This document shows positions 17,688-25,212 of a stretch of 64,000 nt of DNA, piece by piece (within the stretch, counting starts at the first letter, position 1; each line of letters opens with the position of its first letter). Source of the stretch: CATOSP01 sp965216155 (GTDB lineage Bacteria > Chloroflexota > Dehalococcoidia > Lucifugimonadales > UBA3495); assembly GCA_965216155.1 (NCBI GenBank), contig CBDCFD010000006.1, positions 1,364,001 through 1,428,000 on the forward strand, in the 5' to 3' direction. The position numbers and the translations under genes were made by a program. The notes beneath the pieces are model-generated. The model was not told the origin of the DNA. It made no database searches and saw only the letters and a list, made by a program, of their open reading frames with translations.

Positions 17688-17952
17688 CAACCCAACCCCG
17701 GCGTGGGTTTATCGGCGAAGCAGACGGCCCCGGGATCATCCGGGGACGTTTCGGAGCAGGGGCATGTTGGGCTAATTGCCGTCCGCGGCGGGGGGTGTTA
17801 CGGAGTAAACGGCTTCGCCTATCGCGTCGAATTCGTCCTCTACTCCAATCAAGTGGAGAACACGGTAGGGTTGTCCCAATTGTAATCCGCGCCCAACCCT
17901 GACCCCCTTGTGCTAGAATGCTCGCAAGACTCCCACGGTGAGGATTAACACT

Positions 17953-19023
17953 ATGAAATTCGGGTTGATGTACGAGATTCAGATACCGGAACCCCATTAT
18001 CCTGGCGTGGAGGCGGAGCGGTACAAGCAGGTGTTGGCCCAGGTGGACTTGGCCGACGAAGTCGGGTTTGACTACTTCTGGACGGTGGAGCACCATTTCC
18101 TGCGGGAGTTTTCCCACTGTTCCGCGCCCGAGGTGCTTTACGGCGCGATCTCCCAGCGCACTAAGCGAATCCGCATCGGCCATGCCGTGGCGCTTCTGCC
18201 GGGGCAGTACAATCACCCGGTAAGGGTGGCGGAACGAGCGGCGGTGTTGGACATTCTCAGCGATGGGCGTATGGACCTGGGCACGGGGCGTTCCACAACC
18301 CTGATTGAAATGGACGGTTTCGAGGTCGACCCGGAACAAACCAAGGCCCAGTGGCGGGAAGCCATTGGCATGATTCCCAAGATGTGGACGGAGGACCCAT
18401 TCTCCCACCAGGGCGAGTTCTTCAACATTCCAGAGCGGTCGGTGATTCCCAAGCCGGTGCAGCAGCCCCATCCACCCATGTGGGTGGCGTGCAGCCAGCC
18501 CGATTCTTTCCGGCAGGCCGGAGAGTTGGGACTGGGGGTTTTGTGCTTCAATCTGGGTGGTTACGCGCAGATGGAAGAGCGCGTTGCCGCCTACCGCGAG
18601 GCGGTGAAGGATGCAAACCCGGTAGGCTCATTCGTAAACGATCAGGTTGCCGCCCTGTGTATCGTGCATTGCGGAGAGGACGACGAGGAAGCCCGGCGCG
18701 TCGGTGGTCAGGAGGGGGCCTGGTTTGTCCAACAGGCCGAGAACCTGTACGCGCCCTGGACGGGGCGTGAGGTACCCGACTCCTACAGGTTCGCGGTGGA
18801 CGCCGTGCAGACCGAGCGGGCGGACAAGACCGCCGAAGACCACCTGGCGTCTGGAGCGTTCGCAATGGGAAATCCGGACACCGTCATCGAGGTGATGAAG
18901 CATTACCAGGCGGCGGGAGTGGACCAGGTCCTGTGCTTCGTCCAGCCGGGAAGATTGGAGCACACGCGGATCATGGAGTCCATCAAGCTGATGGGACGCC
19001 ATGTGATCCCGTATTTCAGGTAG
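17953..19023 (+). CDS. LLM class flavin-dependent oxidoreductase
   Basis: A 356-residue luciferase-like protein: MKFGLMYEIQIPEPHYPG, FWTVEHHFLREFSHCSAPEV, IGHAVALLPGQYNHPVRVAERA, DGRMDLGTGRSTT and PKPVQQPHPPMWVA. This is the same superfamily as 13652-14734 but a distinct subgroup. FMN or F420 would be the cofactor. The ATG at 17953 is preferred, with GTGAGGA as the ribosome site; a GTG at 17938 is in frame. It ends 30 bases before a strong terminator. Confidence 0.88.
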   Translation: MKFGLMYEIQIPEPHYPGVEAERYKQVLAQVDLADEVGFDYFWTVEHHFLREFSHCSAPEVLYGAISQRTKRIRIGHAVALLPGQYNHPVRVAERAAVLDILSDGRMDLGTGRSTTLIEMDGFEVDPEQTKAQWREAIGMIPKMWTEDPFSHQGEFFNIPERSVIPKPVQQPHPPMWVACSQPDSFRQAGELGLGVLCFNLGGYAQMEERVAAYREAVKDANPVGSFVNDQVAALCIVHCGEDDEEARRVGGQEGAWFVQQAENLYAPWTGREVPDSYRFAVDAVQTERADKTAEDHLASGAFAMGNPDTVIEVMKHYQAAGVDQVLCFVQPGRLEHTRIMESIKLMGRHVIPYFR

Positions 19024-19053
19024 GGCAATACCGGCCATTATATGTTAACCAGG

Positions 19054-19082
19054 AAACACCCCGGATTGCTCCGGGGTGTTTT
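19054..19082. terminator. Rho-independent terminator, bidirectional
   Basis: AAACACCCCGGA and TCCGGGGTGTTT form a perfect 12-bp stem with loop TTGC, followed by a T on the plus strand and preceded by A residues. It separates the LLM gene from the convergent desulforedoxin-like genes and can serve both. Confidence 0.85.
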
Positions 19083-19110
19083 GTATATCTGGCTGTCCGG
19101 AAAAGAAGCG

Positions 19111-19254
19111 CTAGTCAGAAGATGGCAGTTTGCGGGGTTGTTGCAACTCCATCTCTGCTTCGCAGCAGTTGACCACGCCTTCGCCGCTTTTAGTGCAGAG
19201 AATGCTACTGCCGCAGGTGCCGCAGACATAACGCTTGCCCAACTCGTTTGCCAT
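19111..19254 (-). CDS. Desulforedoxin-like small metal-binding protein, copy 2
   Basis: A 47-residue protein beginning MANELGKRYVCGTCGSS, with cysteines spaced C-x2-C near residues 11-14 and adjacent cysteines in GVVNCCEAEMEL. This C-x2-C ... CC pattern is that of desulforedoxin and of the N-terminal domain of desulfoferrodoxin, which bind one iron in a rubredoxin-like site. The glycine before VV and the E-x-M-E end also fit. The start has AAAGGAGG upstream, strong evidence that so small a gene is real. It lies 53 bases downstream of a paralogue, most likely in one transcript ending at 19082-19054. Confidence 0.8.
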   Translation of the reverse strand: MANELGKRYVCGTCGSSILCTKSGEGVVNCCEAEMELQQPRKLPSSD

Positions 19255-19307
19255 GGATAGGTCCTCCTTTGGACCAAGTTCTCAGACTTGGAAATTGATG
19301 CCAGGTG

Positions 19308-19424
19308 TTATTTTTGCTGCATGGGTTCACTGCAGCAGATAACCGTCCCCTCACCGCCCTTGGTTACGATGAATTCGGACCCGCATTTGGCGCAGTTATA
19401 GCGTTTACCAGTCTGGTTGGCCAC
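19308..19424 (-). CDS. Desulforedoxin-like small metal-binding protein, copy 1
   Basis: A 38-residue protein beginning with GTG and reading ANQTGKRYNCAKCGSEF, then TKGGEGTVICCSEPMQQK. It has C-x2-C plus CC spacing identical to desulforedoxin and ends soon after the CC as desulforedoxin does. Known homologues are homodimers holding Fe(SCys)4 and act in electron transfer or oxidative stress. A GGGGGTC stretch precedes the start. Both copies share the GKRY entry and GEG turn, so they arose by duplication. No superoxide reductase domain is attached to either. Confidence 0.8.
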   Translation of the reverse strand: MANQTGKRYNCAKCGSEFIVTKGGEGTVICCSEPMQQK

Positions 19425-19820
19425 GGAATCGACCCCCTTTGCCAGCACGCTGGCAGAGTTATTGAGGATATTATAGACAAGAGGCGTGCGGCGTTCAACA
19501 CGGGAACCTCGCTGCTGGGTCTACTATTTCCCCAGGTGATGATCTTTTGCCTGGACGGTCCATCCCTTTGGACTAGCGTAAGTGACAGGCGGTTTACGCT
19601 CCACGATATACAAATGTGCATGGATAGAAACGTTTCAGATAGCTATTGACGTAGCGTATGATATGGATATACTCATCCTAAAATGGTATGTAGACAGAGT
19701 ATGTAACAGAGTATGTAACTACGTAGACGAGGCAATGTTTACGTTGGCAAGGACTCGAGGCCGGAGGGTCGACGCGGAGACTGTCGACCGGGCGACGTAC
19801 ACTGCGCCTTGGAGTGGTAT
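19425..19820. other. Divergent intergenic region with promoter and tandem 12-mers
   Basis: No protein-like frame is evident. It contains a good promoter at 19646-19673 and, just downstream of its -10, two exact tandem copies of AGAGTATGTAAC (19696-19707 and 19708-19719), which could be an operator. Confidence 0.5.
19646..19673 (+). promoter_or_regulatory. Sigma-70-like promoter for the bifunctional nuclease gene
   Basis: TTGACG (19646-19651), a 16-base spacer and TATACT (19668-19673) match the housekeeping consensus well. The next gene on this strand starts at 19821. Confidence 0.6.
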
Positions 19821-20329
19821 ATGGCACCTGTTGTTCCGCATCAAGTCCGTCGAAGCGAGGACGGGTGGGGAGGAGAGTTGCTTCTGCGTCTCAAGCAGGG
19901 GAAGTCGGCATACGTAGTGCATCTGTCTTTGGAACAAGCCCGGATGTTGGCGGTTGAGATGCGGGGGTTGGCGACCTCGCACTGCCCTCAACATCACCTT
20001 GCTTTGCTCTTGGCCAAAGCGCTGGGGGGGCGCATTAGCCATGTCGTCTTGAGGCTCCTGGACCCGGCCGGAGGCGTCCTTGGAATTCTGAGGGTGGTCA
20101 TGGGCGGAGATATGCGTGACGTTAACGTGGATGCGGCAGCGGCACGGCGATGGCAATGCACGTGGGGCTGCCGATCTTCATGGATGGCGAATTCAGCCCC
20201 GAGGACGGTAAGCTCAGGGCTTTACAGGGACTAACCGAAGGTCTTTCCCTGGACACCATTCCGCAGGTGTTTCAAGACTCATTCGATGATACGGACCTCC
20301 AACTACCCGAAACGGATTCGGGAAGTTAG
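19821..20329 (+). pseudogene. Bifunctional nuclease (BFN, DUF151) family protein, frameshifted
   Basis: The first frame carries LLLRLKQGKSAYVVHLSLEQ, then LALLLAKALGGRISHVVL and GDMRDVNVDAAAA, which match BFN domain strands and the helix containing LL-x-ALGG. The family then expects D-A-x-A-L-A-x-R-x-G-x-P-I-F. That segment is found in the next frame as AMAMHVGLPIFMDGEFSPEDG, running to a stop at 20329. One missing base around 20142, within GCGGCACGGCG, restores a continuous protein of about 169 residues. BFN proteins have DNase/RNase activity in plants and unknown roles in bacteria. It is either a fresh pseudogene or an indel error. Confidence 0.78.
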
Positions 20330-20370
20330 ACACTTACCCCATCCAATCTTTAACCCAGGGGGACGATGCG

Positions 20371-20952
20371 ATGACTGTCAGGGATATGCAAGACGTTGGA
20401 GTTTATCAGGCGATCTACAGCCGGCGAATGGCATGGGAATTCGAGGACACGCCGGTGTCCAGGTCAGCGATCGAGCGGATGTTGGACGCTGCGGTTTGGG
20501 CTCCAAATCACCGGTTGACAGAGCCGTGGCGGTTCTTTGTTCTGCAAAAGGACAGTCCGGCAAGGCTGAAGGCGGCGGCGATGGCCCAGGAAACGGTCTT
20601 GGAGCGGACAGGGGATTCCCGCCGGGCGGAGGCCGCCCGCCAGAAGGTGCTGGACCCTCCTTACGTGGTCTATGTCTACTGTGTTCCAGGCGCCAACGAA
20701 GAGGTGACCAGAGAGAATTACGCTGCGGTCTGTTGCGCGGTCCAGAACATGGCCTTGGCCGGTGTGGCCGAAGGATTGTCGGTTACGTGGGAAACCGGCG
20801 GGATCACTCGCGCTCCAGGGCTTCATGACCTGCTGGGAGCGGACGAAGAGTGGGGACTAGCGACCATGCTATTGATCGGCGTTCACGGAGAGCGGACAGG
20901 ATCCCGCCGTACACCGGCGTCCCAGCATGTTCGTTGGTTCACCACTGAGTAG
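20371..20952 (+). CDS. Nitroreductase family protein
   Basis: This 193-residue FMN-dependent protein shows IYSRRMAWEFEDTPVSRSAIERMLDAAVWAPNHRLTEPWRF, in parts, which is the SRR-x-R-F and APN/S-x-x-x-x-x-P-W phosphate-binding pattern of nitroreductases. Later VCCAVQNMALAGVAEGLSVTW matches the helix contacting the flavin. Such enzymes are homodimers reducing nitroaromatics, quinones or other acceptors with NAD(P)H. A GGGGGA ribosome site precedes the start. It lies just downstream of the frameshifted BFN gene, probably in the same transcript. Confidence 0.87.
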   Translation: MTVRDMQDVGVYQAIYSRRMAWEFEDTPVSRSAIERMLDAAVWAPNHRLTEPWRFFVLQKDSPARLKAAAMAQETVLERTGDSRRAEAARQKVLDPPYVVYVYCVPGANEEVTRENYAAVCCAVQNMALAGVAEGLSVTWETGGITRAPGLHDLLGADEEWGLATMLLIGVHGERTGSRRTPASQHVRWFTTE

Positions 20953-21016
20953 GGGGTTGGCCAATCCAGCCCGCATGGTTGAAGGCTGATCCGCGTAGCT
21001 TGACCCCGCTTGCCGT

Positions 21017-21454
21017 TCAACCGGCTGGCTTAGAGTCTTCCTTGAGCCGGACGAGAAAGCTGGCCTCGCCCAGGGGTGTGCCGTCCAACAATATGGCGGC
21101 GGCGTGGCGGCCCGGTCCCTGGACGGGGATGCGGAACAGCTTGATCCAGCGTTGGAATATGATGCCCTCTTCCCAGGTGATTAGCTGCGGCGGAGGGAGG
21201 TCTAGCGGAGCGCCCGGCGCTTTGATGGCGACCAACAGATGGTGGGGTCCGGGCTCTGCCCCTGTAATACAAAAGGCCAACTGGACGTCGAGCTCGGCCA
21301 GAAGCGGGCCTGTCCCTTCGGTGTTTTCTACCGGGGCAGGCAGATCGACCAGGTCTATGACGCCCTTGAGTATCAGTTCGCCGTCTGGGTCGTCTTCAGT
21401 ATCATGGCAGAATATGGCGTATTTTAGCTGAGGACCGTTGTTCTCGGTTGCCAA
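21017..21454 (-). CDS. Hypothetical protein, DUF6941-like
   Basis: This 145-residue protein has a beta-rich pattern beginning QLKYAIFCHDTEDDPDGELILKGVIDLVDLP, in parts, followed by LLAELDVQLAFCITGAEPGPHHLLVAI and a late GRHAAAILLDGTPLGEASFLV. The layout of two strands, an acidic turn, and a C-terminal edge recalls DUF6941 proteins of unknown function. The likely start is TTG at 21454 with GGGAGGGG eight bases upstream. It is convergent with the nitroreductase gene. No function is proposed. Confidence 0.55.
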   Translation of the reverse strand: MATENNGPQLKYAIFCHDTEDDPDGELILKGVIDLVDLPAPVENTEGTGPLLAELDVQLAFCITGAEPGPHHLLVAIKAPGAPLDLPPPQLITWEEGIIFQRWIKLFRIPVQGPGRHAAAILLDGTPLGEASFLVRLKEDSKPAG

Positions 21455-21872
21455 CGGGGATACCCCTCCCTGGGGAAATTGTCGTAGCTGGGCACAATTC
21501 TAGCACGGCTAACCCCCGCCGTTAACCTGGCTAATCCTTCGATACATCGAGGTAGGGGCTTTGCAATTTGGCAGGTAGCCCCGTGTGGTGCCAGGGGAGG
21601 TGTCAGGGCCTTTCAATTTTTACCCAGAACCAGTCATCTCGTCGTCCCAGCGAAGGCTGGGACCCAGAAATGTCGATGTGACAGAACGTGCCCCAAGGGA
21701 AGTATTCCTGGATTCCGGCTCCAGGCCGGAATGACGGGTGGGTGAGACCGGCACAACCGCCCGATCGACCGAGACAATTGAAAGATCGTGGGGGAATGTG
21801 ACAGGCCATTGCCAAGCCAAGGGTTTGCTGAGAAACTACGCCTGTGAGTCCCAGACGAGGAGGATTGGCGTC
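21455..21872. other. Intergenic region with repeat D copy 2
   Basis: No gene is seen. The central part is repeat D; the 3' end carries the ribosome site GACGAGGAGG of the thioredoxin-like gene. Confidence 0.5.
21606..21786. repeat. Composite hairpin repeat D, copy 2
   Basis: It begins GGGCCTTTCAATTTT and ends ACAATTGAAAGAT. Internal blocks CGTCGTCCCAGCGAAGG, GGGACCCAGAAATG, TTCCTGGATTCCGGCT and GGCCGGAATGACGGG occur in the same order as in copy 1 at 12180-12384. Confidence 0.7.
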
Positions 21873-22499
21873 ATGTCGCTGAATGCCGACAAGTTCAACC
21901 AGGGGATGACCGTACAGCAATACATCGACCAGATCAAAGTCAACAAGCAGCCGTTCCTGGACATTTACCAAACCCTGCAGGTGCCCGATCCTGCCAAGTC
22001 TCTCTTCGACGGGCTGCCGAGGCCGTTAAACCTGGCCGTGTTCACCGCCGACTGGTGCGGCGACGCGGTTAGCACGACGCCGGTGATCCTTAAGCTGGCG
22101 GAGAGCACGCCGAACATCTCGGTGCAGGTGTTCAACCGGGACGATGAGTTGGAGTTGACCAATAGCTTCCTGCCGGAGAACCGGGCCGGTACCGTTCCGG
22201 TGTTCGTGGTGATGGACCAGGAGATGGGGGAGATCGCCCGTTTTGTGGAGACGGCCCTGGAGTTGGTGCCGTCGATTGATGCGATGGATGAGGCCATAAC
22301 CGCGGAGGTGGCCGCCGAGAGCGAGGAGAACCGCAGGGCGGCCAGCCGCGGCAAGCGCATGGCGTTCAGGGTGTCCCACGCCCAGGAGTGGGGAGAGGTG
22401 ATCCTGGACTCCTTCGGCAGGACCGTGACCGATGGACTGGGAATGTCCGCATCGGAGAGGCCCGCAGTGGGAGGGACCAAGTGGCCGCCGGAATCTTAG
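21873..22499 (+). CDS. Thioredoxin-fold protein with single active-site cysteine
   Basis: The 208-residue protein has an N-terminal helical part, MSLNADKFNQGMTVQQYIDQ, then a thioredoxin core: NLAVFTADWCGDAVSTTPVI, the cis-proline segment RAGTVPVFVVMD, and a charged helical C-terminus of about 70 residues. The active site reads WCGDA, so the second cysteine of the usual WCxxC is missing; it cannot do normal disulfide exchange but could act by a monothiol mechanism or bind partners. The start has GAGGAGG upstream. An acidic small protein gene follows 18 bases later. Confidence 0.8.
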   Translation: MSLNADKFNQGMTVQQYIDQIKVNKQPFLDIYQTLQVPDPAKSLFDGLPRPLNLAVFTADWCGDAVSTTPVILKLAESTPNISVQVFNRDDELELTNSFLPENRAGTVPVFVVMDQEMGEIARFVETALELVPSIDAMDEAITAEVAAESEENRRAASRGKRMAFRVSHAQEWGEVILDSFGRTVTDGLGMSASERPAVGGTKWPPES

Positions 22500-22517
22500 T
22501 GGGCCGGGGTAGCTGAC

Positions 22518-22781
22518 ATGCCCGACGAGATCATCAACATGGCCGACATGGGGATAATCTTCGCTGTCACCGACCAGATGGGAATTCACCGGGAGTCGGT
22601 GAGCGTGGAGTTGACCAAAGAGGACCCGGGATCCATCGGAACCGGTCCTGGCGGCTCGATCGAGATAACCATACCCGAGAGCGGCACCGTCCAGGAGTTT
22701 TCGCAACGGCTTCAGGCGGAGCTCGTAGCCATGGGCTACGAGCTCCAGGACCTGGATGATGACTCCGACGAAGACGAGTAA
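22518..22781 (+). CDS. Small acidic hypothetical protein
   Basis: The 87-residue protein reads MPDEIINMADMGIIFAVTDQ, then a glycine-rich turn PGSIGTGPGGSIEITI, and ends with a run of aspartate and glutamate (LDDDSDEDE). I do not recognise a family. It follows the monothiol thioredoxin-like gene by 18 bases and is probably translated from the same mRNA; a GGGGTAG stretch precedes the start. An acidic tail of this kind can mimic nucleic acid or bind metal, but nothing specific supports either. Confidence 0.6.
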   Translation: MPDEIINMADMGIIFAVTDQMGIHRESVSVELTKEDPGSIGTGPGGSIEITIPESGTVQEFSQRLQAELVAMGYELQDLDDDSDEDE

Positions 22782-22783
22782 CC

Positions 22784-22804
22784 AGCTAAGGTTGGCCCTT
22801 AGCT
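22784..22804. terminator. Small hairpin between convergent genes
   Basis: AGCTAAGG and CCTTAGCT form a perfect 8-bp stem with a 5-base loop. It sits between the stop codons of the acidic protein gene and the convergent gene. There is no long T-run. Confidence 0.4.
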
Positions 22805-23327
22805 AGTAGTTGGGCGACCTCCACTCGAAGGCCAGGGTTGCGTAGCGTACGAACACGGCTCCGCCCGGGGCGGCCAATGGGCCGTTGATGGCCAGCAGGG
22901 CGATGGTGTGCTCCCCGCCCGGCTGAGGCTCGGCGGTAACCACGACCCGTTGCGGCACGTTAAACCCCTGGACCGCGCCCAGTTGACGGTTGCAGTCGCC
23001 ATCGATCCATAGCTCGCCGTAATCGTCGATGCAGGTCTCGAACAGCACCCGTGTGTCACGTATGTCGTGTCCTGCGATGGTTTCCGGCAGGGTGACCTTG
23101 GTGCGGTACCAGGCGAAGGTAAGCCCGTGGGACCGCCACTCCCCGAGATCGGCAATGGTTTCCCAGCCCGAATCGTCGTAATCGGGCAGGCGGGCCGGGC
23201 TGCCGGCCAATTGGGAGACCAGCCCTTCGTTGGGTTCACCGGGGACCAGCCCCTGGGCGAAGCGCCACTGTCCTTTAACCGTTGCGAGGTCCTGCGGGTT
23301 GGTCAGGTCTATGCTTGCTCTCGGCAT
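22803..23327 (-). CDS. Galactose-binding-like beta-sandwich protein
   Basis: This 174-residue protein resembles the jelly-roll sugar-binding domain at the start of beta-galactosidase-type glycosidases: WRFAQGLV, PDYDDSGWETIADLGEW, FAWYRTKVTLPETI, ETCIDDYGELWIDG and HTIALLAINGPLAAPGG. The order of a WYR strand, an Asp-x-Asp loop with x-W-x-D-G and a final strand fits. No catalytic module is attached, so it may be a stand-alone binding protein. The start has GAGGAG eight bases upstream. It and the downstream F420:NADP oxidoreductase gene lie head to tail with a 60-base gap. Confidence 0.62.
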   Translation of the reverse strand: MPRASIDLTNPQDLATVKGQWRFAQGLVPGEPNEGLVSQLAGSPARLPDYDDSGWETIADLGEWRSHGLTFAWYRTKVTLPETIAGHDIRDTRVLFETCIDDYGELWIDGDCNRQLGAVQGFNVPQRVVVTAEPQPGGEHTIALLAINGPLAAPGGAVFVRYATLAFEWRSPNY

Positions 23328-23387
23328 CGGATTACACTCCTCAATAGCCTTGTTGTCGGTAGCTCGGAGAGTTCTTGGCCTGCGTCT

Positions 23388-24035
23388 CTAGACGCCTACG
23401 ATCTTGATTCCAGCGTGTATCCGGTATATCCGGTTGATGTTCACCAGCATGGGGGTGATCTGTTCCACGTACTTGGAGTTGGACAATGCGCCGCCGTCCA
23501 CGGCCCTGAGATCGGGAATCTTGCCGACCAGGCCCATGACCAGGGCCTTGGGATCGGCGTGGTCTGAGCAGACCACAACGTCGCCTTCCATCACCTTGTC
23601 CGGCTCCTGAAGCTCTTCGGCGCTGACGTTTTGGAAGGCTGAGACCACCAGGGAGCCGGGCAAAAGCTGCTGCGCTTCCTGGGCGGCGGACCCGGCCTCG
23701 ACCTCCACTGCGCTTGCGCCAACCCTCCTCTGGAACTGCATCGGGGCTATTACGTCCACGACGACTTTGCCTGCCAGAGCTTCGGGGATCGATTCCAAGG
23801 TGGGACGCTGGCCTTCGTAGGGGAATGCCAGAAACACGATGTCTGCCGCGGCTGCGGCGTCGGCGTTGGCAGCGCCTTCGATGCGGGCGCCCGGGGCCAA
23901 CTGCTGTAATTCTTCGGCTGCCGCGGCCGCACGCGAAGCATCTCTGGAGCCGATTATGATCTCCTCGCCAGCCAGTGCGAACCGCAGCGCGAGGCCCCGC
24001 CCTTCGGGGCCGGTGCCTCCCAAAAATGCCAGCAT
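23388..24035 (-). CDS. npdG: F420-dependent NADP oxidoreductase (NPDG-like)
   Basis: The 215-residue protein starts MLAFLGGTGPEGRGLALRFA, the Rossmann fingerprint of F420:NADP oxidoreductases, and has IIIGSRDASRA with the arginine that reads the NADP phosphate. VFLAFPYEG, VVDVIAPM and a C-terminal LSNSKYVEQITPMLVNINRI complete the family order. It transfers hydride between reduced F420 and NADP. I chose the ATG at 24035; a TTG five codons upstream is in frame and the GGGAGG site overlaps it. Together with two LLM proteins it suggests an F420 system. Confidence 0.85.
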   Translation of the reverse strand: MLAFLGGTGPEGRGLALRFALAGEEIIIGSRDASRAAAAAEELQQLAPGARIEGAANADAAAAADIVFLAFPYEGQRPTLESIPEALAGKVVVDVIAPMQFQRRVGASAVEVEAGSAAQEAQQLLPGSLVVSAFQNVSAEELQEPDKVMEGDVVVCSDHADPKALVMGLVGKIPDLRAVDGGALSNSKYVEQITPMLVNINRIYRIHAGIKIVGV

Positions 24036-24211
24036 TAGTCCTCCCGTCAATCGCGTCGGCCTTGGTTTCGGGTACTACTATATCGCCTTAGCGTTAGAGT
24101 GGGAAGGGCCGGGCGGCAAGGGTCGAACGGCGGAAAATCAGTGACAGGAGCGAGTTTGAACCCGCTAGGCCCATGTGTATAATTTTCAGCTAGGAGGAGC
24201 GACGGACGATT

Positions 24212-25124
24212 ATGGGTTCTTTTTGTGTCGAGTTGTGTGCGGGCGGCGGTGGCCAAGCCCTGGGGCTGGAGCAGGCTGGGTTCGAACATTTGGCTCTGTT
24301 TGAAATTGACGCAACCTGCTGCGCTACCTTGAGATGGAACAGGGACCACTGGTCTGTTTGAAATTGACGCAACCTGCTGCGCTACCTTGAGATGGAACAG
24401 GGACCACTGGAATGTGACACAAGCCGACGTGCGTAATATCAGCGGAACACAATTCAGAGGAGTTGACTTGCTGGCGGGAGGGCTGCCCTGTCCTCCATTT
24501 TCCGTGGCCGGGAAGCAGTTAGGTCATGCCGACGAAAGGGACTTGTTCCCCGCCGCGCTGCGGCTGATTGGAGAAGCCAGACCCCGGGTTGTGATGATAG
24601 AGAATGTTAGAGGAATCCTTGATCCACGTTTCACAGTTTATAGGGAGTTGATTCTTGAACGTTTGGAAAAACTGGGTTACCGGGCCAGTTGGGAACTGCT
24701 GGATGCTTCGGATTTCGGCGTGTCCCAGTTCCGTAGAAGGGCTATTTTGGTGGCGCTCGATAGGCAATTGGCGCACGAATTTTCCTGGCCGGACGGACTG
24801 CCGGACCGCCCGCCTACGGTTGGGGAAAAGATATACAGTCAAATGGCGTCCCGCGGGTGGCGGAAGGCCGGTGAATGGAGCATTGGCGCCGACAACCTGG
24901 CGCCGACAATCGTCGGTGGATCAATGAAACACGGCGGACCCGATTTAGGTCCGGTAAGGGCGCGGAAGGCGTGGGCCAAGCTGGGAGTAGATGGTGGAGG
25001 ACTGGCGGACGAACCTCCAGGTCCGGATTTCTCGTGTATGCCAAGACTGACTGTTCCGATGGTCTCTACCCTCCAGGGGTTCCCGGATTCCTGGATGTTT
25101 GCCGGGCGAAAGACCGCCGCATAA
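24212..25124 (+). pseudogene. DNA (cytosine-5-)-methyltransferase interrupted by a 58-bp tandem duplication
   Basis: The reading frame from 24212 encodes motif I, FCVELCAGGGGQALGLEQAG, then ALFEIDATCCATLRWNRDHW. The 58 bases 24295-24352 are repeated exactly at 24353-24410, which causes a stop at 24359-24361. Removing one copy gives a continuous 284-residue C5 methyltransferase with motif IV (GGLPCPPFSVAGKQ, catalytic Cys), motif VI (MIENVRG), motif VIII (QFRRRAILVAL) and a closing TLQGFPDSW. A remaining frame could start at ATG 24387 but would lack the SAM-binding motif. The start has TAGGAGGAG upstream. It should protect DNA against the adjacent NgoMIV-like nuclease. Confidence 0.85.
24295..24410. 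repeat. Exact 58-bp direct tandem duplication
   Basis: TCTGTTTGAAATTGACGC begins both units, at 24295 and 24353, and both end GGGACCACTGG. The period of 58 is not a multiple of three, so it shifts the methyltransferase frame. Confidence 0.95.
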
Positions 25125-25212
25125 AAGCAGGTAGGAAACGCTTTTCCTCCACCCGTCGCCAAAGCCGTTGGAAAACAAATCATTGCTGCGTTGGAAAGCT
25201 CCAAGTGCCATC

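Noticed and set aside
24150..24175. GGTTCAAAC on the minus strand resembling a tRNA T-loop
   Set aside because: The flanking bases cannot form a T-arm or acceptor stem; no tRNA fits.
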